From the NCBI RefSeq assembly GCF_014200455.1, contig NZ_JACHBW010000006.1:124001-188000 (forward strand): a stretch of DNA of 64,000 bases, written 5' to 3'. The DNA comes from Paraburkholderia bannensis (GTDB lineage: Bacteria; Pseudomonadota; Gammaproteobacteria; Burkholderiales; Burkholderiaceae). The notes beneath the pieces were generated by a model. The model worked only from the letters and a program-made list of their open reading frames with translations, had not been told where the DNA came from and searched no databases. Shown piece by piece: positions 8,758 to 18,540 of the stretch. Each line of letters begins with the position of its first letter. The stretch's first letter is position 1. Both the position numbers and the translations under genes were made by a program.

Positions 8758-9765
8758 ATGCTTGATACGCTGCTTTCGCAGGCCGACAACCTTGTTTCAT
8801 GGCTGCAGACCCTCGTCTACGTGGACGTGGTGCAGCCGATCTTCTACAAGATCGGCCTGATGGGCTATGACGAGGACACCTACGACGCACTCTACTGGGT
8901 GATTGTCGGCGTGCTCGAAATCCTGCTGACTTATGTGCTGCTGCGTCCGCTCGAAGCGCTGCGGCCGGCCGAGGCGTGGAGCGACCGCAAGGCGCTGCGC
9001 GCGGACGTCTGGTACACGTGGATCGCCAAGCTCGGCATTCTGAATATTGCGTTTTTCTTCTTGCTCACGCCGCTGTTCAATCACTGGCAGAGCCTGATGG
9101 CGATCCACAATATTCCGAACATCGACGTGGATAGTCTGTGGCCGGGCGTGACGGATCGTCCGTACGTGTCGTTCGTGATCTATCTGGTCGTGCTGGATTT
9201 CGCGGGTTACTGGTATCACCGCTGGCAGCATCGCTTTGGCGTGTGGTGGGAGTTGCACGCGGTTCATCACAGTCAGCAGCAGATGTCGCTGTGGTGCGAC
9301 GACCGCAATCACTTCATCGACGATATCGTGCAGGCGGCCTTCTTTGCGGCCATTTCGCTGTTCATCGGCGTGCCGCCCTCGCAGTTCGTCGTGTTGATCG
9401 CGGTGAGCAACTTCCTCCAGGCGGTGCAGCACGTCAACGCGCGGCTCGTCTATGGCCGCGTGCTGGAGCGCATTCTGGTGAGCCCGGCGTTCCATCGCCG
9501 CCATCACGCGATTGGCTACGGTCACGAAGGCACGCGTTATGGCTGCAACTTCGGCGTGCTGTTTCCGTGGTGGGACATGATGTTCCGCACGGCGTCGTGG
9601 AACGCGGCGCATGAGCCGACCGGCATCCGCGATCAACTGCCCGCGCCGGAAGGCCGGGGCGTGAACTACGGCGAGGGCCTGATCGCCCAGCAATGGCTCG
9701 CACTGGTGCGTATCGCGCGACGGCTGGCGGGCAAGGGCTATCCGCTCGGCGGATCGGCCAACTGA
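8758..9765 (+). CDS. Sterol desaturase / fatty acid hydroxylase family membrane protein (335 aa)
   Basis: Integral membrane di-iron oxygenase. The three histidine clusters are complete: HRWQH (154-158), HAVHH (167-171) and HRRHH (246-250), with further His near 225 in QHVNA. Four or five hydrophobic segments surround them. The family inserts or removes hydrogen/oxygen on lipids such as fatty acids, sterols or carotenoids; bacterial substrates are mostly unknown. GGGAG precedes the ATG and the gene follows the beta-propeller gene by 15 bp. A strong terminator closes the operon at 9787. Confidence 0.88.
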   Translation: MLDTLLSQADNLVSWLQTLVYVDVVQPIFYKIGLMGYDEDTYDALYWVIVGVLEILLTYVLLRPLEALRPAEAWSDRKALRADVWYTWIAKLGILNIAFFFLLTPLFNHWQSLMAIHNIPNIDVDSLWPGVTDRPYVSFVIYLVVLDFAGYWYHRWQHRFGVWWELHAVHHSQQQMSLWCDDRNHFIDDIVQAAFFAAISLFIGVPPSQFVVLIAVSNFLQAVQHVNARLVYGRVLERILVSPAFHRRHHAIGYGHEGTRYGCNFGVLFPWWDMMFRTASWNAAHEPTGIRDQLPAPEGRGVNYGEGLIAQQWLALVRIARRLAGKGYPLGGSAN

Positions 9766-9784
9766 TCCTGCTTTGCTCAGGTGA

Positions 9785-11098
<1,314 letters not shown>

Positions 11099-11141
11099 AA
11101 TGACGCTCACGTGTCTAAAATAACTTTTTGCGCATAAAACA

Positions 11142-11177
11142 ACGCGCGGCGGACTGGACGGTCCGCCGCGCGTTTTT
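11142..11177. terminator. Strong hairpin terminator between aroG and the MFS gene
   Basis: A 13-bp perfect stem (ACGCGCGGCGGAC / GTCCGCCGCGCGT) with a 6-nt loop and a T5 tail. It follows aroG and also lies downstream of the convergent MFS gene. Confidence 0.85.
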
Positions 11178-11207
11178 GCTTTTGAGGCCGTGGTTTAAGG
11201 CTGTGGT

Positions 11208-12476
11208 TTAAGGCTGCACAGGGCGCGCTTGCGCAGCACCCGGAGCCTGGCCGCCTGGCGACGTGGTCTCGTCGCCCGCGCCGCGCACCTGCGAAACCCA
11301 CGCCACGGCGGCCACCGTGAACACCGAGGCCAGCCAGCCGTTATGGCCGAAGCCCTCCAGCGTGCCGTTCGCGCCGCTGGTGAGCAGCAAACCGCCCACC
11401 CACGCGCCGATGCTCATGCCCAGCGCCTGTACCGCGTTGTTGGCGCTCAGGAACGCACCGCGGCGGGCGGGTTCGGGGATCGTGGTGATGAGCGCCTGCA
11501 TCGGCACCATACGGCCCGAGAGTGCGATCATGAACACCGCGAAGAATGCCACCAGCGCCACGAAAGGCAGCGTGGGCAGATGCGTGACGAACAGCACTGG
11601 CACGATCGACAGCAAGGCCATCACGCGGAAGATGCGGCGCTTGCCGTAACGATCCGCGAGGCGGCCGACCGCGCGCGAGGTCACGAAAGTCGAGGCGCCG
11701 CCCGCCATGTAGAGCCACGAGAGCTTCTCGGGCGCGACGCCATGATTGGCGACCAGCATCGGCGAGATGAACGGGATCACCAGCATGTGCGCCGTCATCA
11801 TCGTGAAGGTGAGCGTGAAGGCCTTCAGATGGCGCGGCAGCGAGAGCAGTTGCCACAGACGCGGCAGGATCTCGCTGATGGGCGTTTCACGGTCCACATG
11901 CTCTGTGAGCGAGGGCACGACGCGCGAAGCGGCGATCCAGATCACCGCCGAGAGCACCACCAGCAGCATGAACGGCGCGCTCCAGCCGAAGTGAGCGCCC
12001 AGCACGATGCCTGCCGGTACGCCCGCGATGGCGGCAATCGAGAACGCCGTCATGATCACGCCGGTGGCCGCGCCGCGCCGCGCGACGGGAATCACGTCGC
12101 TGACGATGGCCATCACGATCGAGCCGAGAATGCCGCCCGTGAGGCCAGCGAAGGCGCGCGCGGCCAGCAGCAGATGGAAGTTGGTCGCCAGCGCGCAGGC
12201 CAGATTCGACAGCGCGAACAGCGCGTAAGTCACCTGCAGGAGGCGACGCCGGTCGAAGCGGTCGATATAGGTGGCCGCAAACAGGCCCGACAGACCCGAG
12301 CACAGCGAATACGCCGACACCGCCGTGGCGAAAGCCGCCGGCGTGATCGCGAACGCATGCATGATCTGCGGCCCGAGCGGCATCATCACCATGAAATCCA
12401 TGATGACGGTGAACTGCGTGAGCGCGAGCAGCCAGAGCAGCGTGCGTTCGCGCAGCGGATTGAGGATCAATGTCAT
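11208..12476 (-). CDS. MFS transporter, third gene of the metal operon (422 aa)
   Basis: Twelve-helix major facilitator of the DHA1 type, with the loop 2-3 motif reduced to YIDRFDRRRLL and a second copy LADRYGKRRIF between helices 8 and 9. It follows the siderophore-interacting protein gene by 32 bp on the same strand. Given the regulator and reductase upstream, export of a siderophore or a metal chelate is the likeliest role, but this is inference from position; a general drug exporter is the alternative. The C terminus is a short Gly/Pro/Ala-rich tail. The start at 12476 gives the standard short N terminus. Confidence 0.85.
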   Translation of the reverse strand: MTLILNPLRERTLLWLLALTQFTVIMDFMVMMPLGPQIMHAFAITPAAFATAVSAYSLCSGLSGLFAATYIDRFDRRRLLQVTYALFALSNLACALATNFHLLLAARAFAGLTGGILGSIVMAIVSDVIPVARRGAATGVIMTAFSIAAIAGVPAGIVLGAHFGWSAPFMLLVVLSAVIWIAASRVVPSLTEHVDRETPISEILPRLWQLLSLPRHLKAFTLTFTMMTAHMLVIPFISPMLVANHGVAPEKLSWLYMAGGASTFVTSRAVGRLADRYGKRRIFRVMALLSIVPVLFVTHLPTLPFVALVAFFAVFMIALSGRMVPMQALITTIPEPARRGAFLSANNAVQALGMSIGAWVGGLLLTSGANGTLEGFGHNGWLASVFTVAAVAWVSQVRGAGDETTSPGGQAPGAAQARPVQP

Positions 12477-12508
12477 TGATGGCGGCCCGCAGGGCGGTCC
12501 TGGGTGGT

Positions 12509-13330
12509 TTAATCGTCGATGGTTTCGTGTGCCGCCTGCGCGCCGCGACGCCAGTACGCCGAAGCGCGGATGCGCTTCTTGTCGACGCCGCGATCGTTGC
12601 ACAGATAGGCGCGCACTGCGCGGATCGCCGTGGCTTCGCCCGCCGCCCACACATAGCCCTCGCCGGGCGGCAGCCAGACTTCGCCGAGCGCGTCGACGAG
12701 CGGTTGTTCCGATTCCAGTTCGTCGCGATAGACCCATGTCGCGTAAAGATCGGCTTCGGTCGGCAGCTCGATGCGTGCCGAGCGGTTCGCCACTTCCACG
12801 ACCACGGCCACGCGCGTGTTCGGCGGCAGTTCGGTCAGACGGCGCTGGATGGCGGGCAGCGCGGTTTCGTCGCCGACCAGCAGATGCCAGTCGAAACCGG
12901 TGGGAATCACCATCGAGCCGCGCGGGCCGCCCACGCCGATGTATTGGCCGGGCTTCGCCTGCGCCGCCCACGCGGTCGCGGGGCCGGCTTCGTGCAGCGC
13001 GAACTCGATATCGAGTTCGTTGGCGACCGTATCGAAGCGGCGCGGCGTGTAATCGCGCGCGGCGGGGCGCTCGACGCCGTCGGGGAAGGCGATGCCGTCC
13101 GGACCGAGTGACGGCAGCGTCGGTTTGTCCTCGCCCGGGGCCGGGAAAAACACCTTCACGTGATCGTCGAACGACGCCGAGACGAAATCGCTCAGATCGC
13201 CGGTTAGCGTGACGCGCACCAGCGCGGACGAGAGCGTTTCGACGCGTGTGACTTGCAGCAGTCGAAACTTCAGCGGGTGACGCACGCGGACGACTTCGAG
13301 ACTGGACGGATTCTGAACCTGATTCTGCAT
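12509..13330 (-). CDS. Siderophore-interacting protein / ferric-chelate reductase, YqjH (NfeF)-like (273 aa)
   Basis: Cytosolic FAD-dependent, NADPH-linked reductase that releases iron from ferric siderophores. An FAD-binding barrel holds the flavin signature RDYTPRRF at residues 92-99; the C-terminal NADPH-binding half shows LLVGDETALPAI and the family motif GYVWAAGEATAIRAVR. Length fits the SIP/ViuB family. In E. coli the homologue YqjH is repressed by the Ni-responsive PadR protein YqjI; here a His-rich PadR gene lies 51 bp upstream on the same strand, so the same regulatory logic is expected, in an operon instead of a divergent pair. Confidence 0.92.
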   Translation of the reverse strand: MQNQVQNPSSLEVVRVRHPLKFRLLQVTRVETLSSALVRVTLTGDLSDFVSASFDDHVKVFFPAPGEDKPTLPSLGPDGIAFPDGVERPAARDYTPRRFDTVANELDIEFALHEAGPATAWAAQAKPGQYIGVGGPRGSMVIPTGFDWHLLVGDETALPAIQRRLTELPPNTRVAVVVEVANRSARIELPTEADLYATWVYRDELESEQPLVDALGEVWLPPGEGYVWAAGEATAIRAVRAYLCNDRGVDKKRIRASAYWRRGAQAAHETIDD

Positions 13331-13381
13331 CTATGACTCCGATAAATAGGCGGCTGACGATCGACGGCGAAGGGCGGGGTT

Positions 13382-14209
13382 TTAATCGCCGCGATTCGCG
13401 CTGTCGTCCGTCTTGACGGGTTCGCCGCCGTTTTCAATTTCCTGGGTGGCGCGCACGAGAATCGCCGCGATACGGCGTTGCTCCTCGGGCGACGCATCCG
13501 TGCGGCGCAGCAGCTCGCGCTTGAGAGCGCGGCGCGCCTCGATCAGCTCGCGGGTCCAGCCGTTGCCGTCGGCGGGATCTTCGCCCGCGAACGCTCGGCG
13601 CATCAGATCCATCTTGCGGCCGAAATGCGTGAGCTTGGCGAGGATCAGGTCGGCACGCTCGCGGTTGTCGTCCAGATGGGCGCGGCCTTCGTCGGACAGC
13701 TCGTAACGCTTGCGATTGCCTTCGAGCGTCACGCTCACATAGCCCAGTTCTTCGAGATACGTGAGGGCCGGATAGACCATGCCGGGACTCGGGCTGTAGA
13801 AGCCATTCGAGCGCGAATCGAGCGCCTTGATCAGCTCGTAGCCGTGACTCGGGCGCTCGGCCAGAAGCGCGAGCAGCATCAATTGCAGGTCTTCCGAGGT
13901 GAATTTGCGCCCACGGCCGAAACCGTCTCCGTCGCCGAAACCGCCGGGACCGCCGAAGCCTCGGCCAAAGCCGTCACCGAAGCGATCGCCGAAGTCGCCG
14001 TGGCCTTCGCCGCCGCGGCGGCCCATGGCGTGGCGCAGGGCGTGAAGCGCATGCAGCGGGTGACGCATGGTGAAGCGCGCGTTGGCGAAATCGTTGCGGC
14101 TGCCGCGTTCGTCACGCTCACTGCGGGACGTGCCTTCGAAGCAGTCGCGCGCGTCGCGACCGCCGTGGCCGTGACGGCCATGATGTCCAGAATGATGATG
14201 GTGGCGCAT
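13382..14209 (-). CDS. PadR-family regulator with His-rich N terminus, YqjI/NfeR-like (275 aa)
   Basis: Residues 1-15 contain eight histidines (MRHHHHSGHHGRHGH), then a Gly-rich linker (about 70-100) leads to the PadR winged helix at roughly 104-180 and a C-terminal dimer helix. E. coli YqjI has the same design: the His-rich part binds nickel and relieves repression of yqjH. AAGGAGG before the ATG at 14209 decides the start. It is first in an operon with a YqjH-like gene and an MFS gene. Just upstream are three TCTTAAGA boxes, a strong candidate autoregulatory operator. Metal specificity (Ni, Co, Zn) is not shown by sequence. Confidence 0.9.
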   Translation of the reverse strand: MRHHHHSGHHGRHGHGGRDARDCFEGTSRSERDERGSRNDFANARFTMRHPLHALHALRHAMGRRGGEGHGDFGDRFGDGFGRGFGGPGGFGDGDGFGRGRKFTSEDLQLMLLALLAERPSHGYELIKALDSRSNGFYSPSPGMVYPALTYLEELGYVSVTLEGNRKRYELSDEGRAHLDDNRERADLILAKLTHFGRKMDLMRRAFAGEDPADGNGWTRELIEARRALKRELLRRTDASPEEQRRIAAILVRATQEIENGGEPVKTDDSANRGD

Positions 14210-14230
14210 AAGGCCTCCTTGCTCTGACTG

Positions 14231-14264
14231 TCTTAAGATGTGTCTTAAGATATATATCTTAAGA
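14231..14264. promoter_or_regulatory. Triple TCTTAAGA operator before the PadR gene
   Basis: Three exact copies of the self-complementary box TCTTAAGA start at 14231, 14243 and 14257. The last two, separated by TATATA, form a perfect 22-bp palindrome. The array ends about 22 bp before the regulator's start codon, so it must overlap its promoter. PadR proteins bind long palindromes as dimers; two dimers could fit. Confidence 0.75.
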
Positions 14265-14737
14265 GTGTTTGTCAAAGTTATTTTTTTGGGGAGGAACGTA
14301 GGGCGACCTCGCGAAGGCTTCCCAATAGGTTGCATTAACGCCACCGGAAAACGGCGTGCCGGCAAGGAAAATTCCGGCCAATGGGCGCGACAAAGCTGTC
14401 GCGGTCTCTGACCGGCAGTTGCAGGGAAATCTGGAGAGGACCGAAAAGCGCGGAAGAAGAAACCGCAGAAGAAGGCAGGCGTGCGACGGCTATCCGTGGC
14501 CTTCAGCGCTGGAAACGCGGTTTCGTGCCATGAACGCAGCCATGAGAACCTGAACGACCGGTGAGATGTCGTTCGCTCTCAATCGATGTTGAAATGCACG
14601 CGCAGCGCGCCGACGACGAACTATTCGGCATGGCGCGTATGCGGTACGTGCAAAAACGCCGCGTCGGTCAATGTGCGGAAAACGCGGGACTATCCGCAGG
14701 CGTGTCGCCGCGAATCAGCGCGGTGGGCCGGGTGTCC
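14265..14737. other. Intergenic region, no gene seen
   Basis: Between the PadR operator and the end of glutaminase. Frames here are short, start without ribosome sites and show no family pattern. A purine-rich stretch (about 14410-14480) is present. Nothing else is recognised. Confidence 0.55.
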
Positions 14738-15652
14738 TCAGAAAATCGACCGCCCCGTGCGCGTTGTCAGCCACTCCAGCGCCAGCGAGCCCACCTGCGA
14801 GTTGCCGTTCGCATCGAGCCCCGGCGACCACACGCACACCGCGAACTCGCCCGGCAGCACCGCGACGATCCCGCCGCCCACGCCGCTCTTCGCCGGCAAG
14901 CCCACGCGATAAACGAAGTCGCCCGCCGCATCGTAAGTGCCGCAAGTCAGCATGAGCGCCGAGAGCCGCTTGGTCGAACTGGCATCGAGCACCTGCTCGC
15001 CGCTCGCGGGCGAGACGCCGCCGTTGGCGAGAAACAGCGCGGCGCGCGCCAGTTCCACGCAGCTCATCGAAATCGCGCACTGACGGCAATAAGCGTCGAT
15101 TACCGCATCGGCGGCCATTTCCAGGTTGCCGAAACTGGCGATGAAATGCGCCATCGCGCGATTGCGCTCGGCGTGCGCCAGTTCCGACTGCGCGACCTTG
15201 AGGTCGTAGCCGATGCTGACTTCGCCCGAGAGCCGCCGCACGAAATCCACCAGCGCCGTTTCCGCCTGGACGAAGCGGCGGCACAGCACGTCGGTGACCA
15301 CCAGCGCGCCCGCGTTGATGAACGGATTGCGCGGCTTGCCGCCTTCGAATTCGAGTTGCACGAGCGAGTTGAACGCGGTGCCCGACGGCTCGCGGCCCAC
15401 GCGATCCCACAGCGCATCGCCCATCAGCTGGAATGCCAGCGTGCAGGCAAACAGCTTCGAAATACTCTGGATCGAAAAGCGCGTATCGGCGTCGCCGGTG
15501 CGATGGACCTGACCGTCCACGGTGACGATCGCCATGCCGAAATGATCGGGGCTGACCGTGGCGAGTTCGGGAATGTAATCGGCGACGCGGCCGCGGCCGA
15601 TGTGCGGTTGCAGATCGTGATGGATCGCGTCGAGGATGGGCGTGTAGTTCAT
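14738..15652 (-). CDS. glsA: Glutaminase (304 aa)
   Basis: Hydrolyses L-glutamine to glutamate and ammonia. It has the serine-dependent beta-lactamase-like fold: the SxxK motif is SISK at residues 63-66, followed by NAGALVVTDV (substrate-binding Asn) and the C-terminal KSGVGGGIVAVLPG signature. The length equals the usual bacterial glutaminase of 300-310 residues. It stands alone; the neighbouring D-amino-acid locus starts 143 bp away on the same strand but there is no sign of cotranscription. Confidence 0.95.
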   Translation of the reverse strand: MNYTPILDAIHHDLQPHIGRGRVADYIPELATVSPDHFGMAIVTVDGQVHRTGDADTRFSIQSISKLFACTLAFQLMGDALWDRVGREPSGTAFNSLVQLEFEGGKPRNPFINAGALVVTDVLCRRFVQAETALVDFVRRLSGEVSIGYDLKVAQSELAHAERNRAMAHFIASFGNLEMAADAVIDAYCRQCAISMSCVELARAALFLANGGVSPASGEQVLDASSTKRLSALMLTCGTYDAAGDFVYRVGLPAKSGVGGGIVAVLPGEFAVCVWSPGLDANGNSQVGSLALEWLTTRTGRSIF

Positions 15653-15795
15653 GGACGTCGCGAGGAAGGGCGGCGCGGCCGGTCCCGCGCCGCAGTCCGG
15701 CGATTGTAGCGATTCACCCGTTGCAGCGCGACTCCATCGCGGCAGGATCGATCAATCTTCGCTCAACGGTAGATCAACGTTCGATCACCGGGAAT

Positions 15796-16464
15796 TCAGC
15801 CCGCATCGCCTTTCATCTCGCGCAGATGCTTGTAGACCGTTGCGCGTCCCATGCCCAGCACCTTCGCCACGTAATTCGCCGAACTCTTGCCCTTGAACGC
15901 GCCTTCGGCGTGCAGCGCTTCGACCAGCTCGCGCCGGTGTTCGCGCGTGAGCGCGTTGAGGGCCACCTGTCGCTCGCGCAGCCAGCCGTGTAGAAACGTG
16001 TTGATGCGCTCCTGCCAGTCGTCCTTGAACAGTTCCTCCGGTTGCGCGATCACACCCGCACCGCGTAGAAACAGGTCGAGCGTCGACTGCATGTCGTCGA
16101 AGGCGGCGATGTTGAAGTTGATGCACATGACGCCCGCCGCGCGCCCTTCGTCGTCGAACAGCGCCGTGCTGACGCAACGCATGCGCCGCCCGTCCCAGTT
16201 CACCTTCTCATATGGCCCGAGCAGTTTGTTGCGCGTGGTTTCCTCGACATCGTCGAGCGCGGAATCGTCGCCGATCTCGCGCTTCGAGAGATTGTTCGAG
16301 AGATACGCCACGGTCTGGTCGGCGAGATCGTGGATCACCACTTCGGCGAACGGGAAAAACAGCGTTGTGATGCTGTCCGCCACGTGCGCGTAGCGTTCTA
16401 GCAGGCGCGCGCGTGACGCGGAATGCGGCGGTGCTTTCTTGCGGGCGGATTTCGTTTTCTGCAT
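15796..16464 (-). CDS. YheO-PAS plus HTH regulator, DauR-like (222 aa)
   Basis: An N-terminal PAS-like YheO domain (about 25-135; FPFAEVVIHDL and GVMCINFNIA are typical) is followed by a C-terminal helix-turn-helix of the HTH_22 type (about 185-220; YVAKVLGMGRATVYKHL). Pseudomonas DauR, with this architecture, represses the D-arginine dauBAR operon and responds to D-amino acids. Here it lies 49 bp after a DauB-like gene on the same strand and opposite a binding-protein/D-amino-acid dehydrogenase pair, which supports the same job. The start at 16464 is the first ATG after the low-homology 5' extension. Confidence 0.85.
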   Translation of the reverse strand: MQKTKSARKKAPPHSASRARLLERYAHVADSITTLFFPFAEVVIHDLADQTVAYLSNNLSKREIGDDSALDDVEETTRNKLLGPYEKVNWDGRRMRCVSTALFDDEGRAAGVMCINFNIAAFDDMQSTLDLFLRGAGVIAQPEELFKDDWQERINTFLHGWLRERQVALNALTREHRRELVEALHAEGAFKGKSSANYVAKVLGMGRATVYKHLREMKGDAG

Positions 16465-16513
16465 CGGACGGGGACCGTGGCTGTCGTTTCGAAGAGGACG
16501 TCGATGATACTGC

Positions 16514-17509
16514 TTATCGGGCGTGATCTCGCTGTTCGCGCAGATGCGTGTAGAGCGCGTAGGCCACCGCCATGTCTTCGAGGCCCAGCCCGATCGAGCG
16601 GAAGAACACATGACGCGTGTAGCCGGGGCGCGGGCAGGCATCGTTGGCGAGTTCGCCCAGGTCGCCCACGATGGCGTCCGGCGACCAGCTGTGCTCGCGC
16701 GCGGCGATCGTCATTTCGCCTGCGCTGTGCGGCGTCGTGCGACGGTAATCGCAATAGACGTCGAGCGTGGGCAGCGCCGCCGGATCGATTTCGTGCGCCT
16801 GGGCGACGTTGGTGCTGATCGAGGTGATGAGCGCCGGTTTCGTGAGCGCGTCGAGCGCGATCACCGGCTTGCCCGACGAGGTGCAGAGCATGACGACGTC
16901 GGCGTCGGCGATGCAGGCTTTGGCGCTGGCGGCGACGCTCACGCGAGCGTCCACGGCGCGGACCTGATCGACGCGCGGCGCATCGCCCGCGAGCGAAGGC
17001 GACCACACGGCGATGCTGTCCCACGCGCGCAGCGGTGCGACGTGGCGGATATGCGCGAGCGCCACGTCGCCCGCGCCGATCACGGCAAGGCGACGCGACT
17101 CGCGCGGTGCAAGCTGGTCGATGGCCAGCGCCGTGGTGCCGGCGGTGCGCTCGGTCGTGAGCAGCGCGGCGTCGCACCACATCAGCGGCTGGCCGGTCTG
17201 TGTCGACATCAGCGCCGTCCAGGCCGTGATGATGGGCTTTGCGCCGTCCACGCCCGCAATGTAGGGCGAGAGCTTCGCGCCGAATACACCGGCTTCGGCC
17301 AGCACGCCCAGATAGGTGATGTAGTCGCCCGCCTGTTGCGGAAACAGGGCCAGCGTCTGCGGCGGCTGGACCGCGTTGCCGCGTCCGAGCGCGCCGAACA
17401 TGTTCGCGAGCGCGCCGCGCACGTCGAGCTTCGGCAGCGCGGCGCGAACCTGCGCGGCATCGGCGATAAACGGCGCGACGCTCGCGCCCGGAAGGATCGT
17501 TGCATTCAT
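16514..17509 (-). CDS. Ornithine cyclodeaminase / mu-crystallin family protein, DauB-like (331 aa)
   Basis: NAD(P)H-dependent imine-reducing or amino-acid-dehydrogenating enzyme with the Rossmann signature GAGDVA at residues 145-150, a conserved Lys near 79 and ERTAGTTALA before the fold. Family members include ornithine cyclodeaminase, ketimine reductases and DauB, which re-aminates 2-ketoarginine to L-arginine. The neighbourhood (DauR-like regulator downstream, DadA/DauA-like dehydrogenase divergent) favours a DauB-type role in turning a D-amino acid into its L-form through the keto acid; the exact amino acid is unknown. Confidence 0.85.
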   Translation of the reverse strand: MNATILPGASVAPFIADAAQVRAALPKLDVRGALANMFGALGRGNAVQPPQTLALFPQQAGDYITYLGVLAEAGVFGAKLSPYIAGVDGAKPIITAWTALMSTQTGQPLMWCDAALLTTERTAGTTALAIDQLAPRESRRLAVIGAGDVALAHIRHVAPLRAWDSIAVWSPSLAGDAPRVDQVRAVDARVSVAASAKACIADADVVMLCTSSGKPVIALDALTKPALITSISTNVAQAHEIDPAALPTLDVYCDYRRTTPHSAGEMTIAAREHSWSPDAIVGDLGELANDACPRPGYTRHVFFRSIGLGLEDMAVAYALYTHLREQRDHAR

Positions 17510-17524
17510 GGTGCGGCTCCTGTG

Positions 17525-17569
17525 TGGACTTTTTTGTCCATTCTAGACTTTATTTTTATTTTTCGTCTA
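17525..17569. promoter_or_regulatory. Clustered inverted half-sites in the divergent D-amino-acid promoter region
   Basis: In the 146-bp gap between the divergent transcripts, TGGAC (17525) and GTCCA (17536) form a perfect inverted repeat around T6, and TAGAC (17544) with GTCTA (17565) form a second. The surrounding sequence is strongly AT-rich (TTTATTTTTATTTTT). This is a reasonable operator for the DauR-like regulator, acting on both directions. Confidence 0.5.
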
Positions 17570-17655
17570 TATTCGGCATGTGGCTGCGGCCTGTCGTATC
17601 GACAGTGCGCTGCTTGCCCGACCTCGCTACGACCTCATTTCGGACCAGGGTGACG

Positions 17656-18477
17656 ATGATGAACACAAAGACGATTCGCGATATGCGCCGCGCGCGCCTT
17701 GCGGGACTGGCTGCGCTGCTCGGCGCGAGTCTGGGCATGATGACGGGTGCCGCGCACGCGCAGGACCCGCAGACCTTGCGCTTCGGCGTGGAGGCGTCGT
17801 ATCCGCCGTTCGAGAGCAAGGCGCCGTCCGGCCAGTTGCAGGGCTTCGATATCGATATCGGCAACGCCGTGTGCCAACGCATGCAGGTCAAATGCGTGTG
17901 GGTCGAGAACAGCTTCGATGGACTGATCGCGGCGCTCGAAGCGCGCAAGTTCGACGTCATCAACTCGGCGATGAACATCACCGACAAACGCCGTCAGCAG
18001 ATCGATTTCACGCCGGCCGTCTACGTCATGCCGATCCAGATGGTGGCGAAGCGCGGTGCGGGCCTGCAACCCACGCCCGCGAGCCTCAAGGGCAAGCAGA
18101 TCGGCGTGCTGCAGGGCTCGACGCAGGAAGACTATGTGCGCAAGCACTGGGCGTCGCAGGGCGTGTCGATCGTCACCTATGAGAATCAGGACCAGATTTT
18201 TGCGGATCTCGCGGCGGGGCGTCTGGACGCAGCGGTGCAGGAAGTGCAGACTGCCACCGACGGCTTTCTGTCGAAGCCGCAGGGCAAGGGCTTCGATTTC
18301 GCGGGAGCGCCGCTCAGGGACCCCACTACGTTGGGCGAGGGCACCGGCTTCGGCCTGCGCAAGAACGACGCGGCGCTGCGGGCCAAGGTGGTCGCGGCGC
18401 TCGATTCGCTGCGCCAGGACGGCACGCTCGCGAAGCTCTCGATGAAATATTTTGGCCGCGACATCGTCGCGAAGTGA
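17656..18477 (+). CDS. Periplasmic amino-acid-binding protein of an ABC importer (273 aa)
   Basis: Signal peptide 1-35 (ending AHA) and a HisJ/ArgT-type solute-binding fold (cluster F/3 polar amino acids): FGVEASYPPFE, GFDIDIGNAVC, the Asp-rich hinge, and INSAMNITDKRRQQIDF. Such proteins deliver basic or polar amino acids to an inner-membrane permease. No permease or ATPase gene is next to it, so it must use a distant or shared complex. It forms an operon with the downstream FAD dehydrogenase (63 bp gap). I take the first of two consecutive ATGs, with AGGG ahead. Confidence 0.9.
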   Translation: MMNTKTIRDMRRARLAGLAALLGASLGMMTGAAHAQDPQTLRFGVEASYPPFESKAPSGQLQGFDIDIGNAVCQRMQVKCVWVENSFDGLIAALEARKFDVINSAMNITDKRRQQIDFTPAVYVMPIQMVAKRGAGLQPTPASLKGKQIGVLQGSTQEDYVRKHWASQGVSIVTYENQDQIFADLAAGRLDAAVQEVQTATDGFLSKPQGKGFDFAGAPLRDPTTLGEGTGFGLRKNDAALRAKVVAALDSLRQDGTLAKLSMKYFGRDIVAK

Positions 18478-18540
18478 CGGGGTATCGATGAAAGTTTCGC
18501 GAATATCTTCCCGATTCGGTGCGGACCCCAGAGGAATGGC

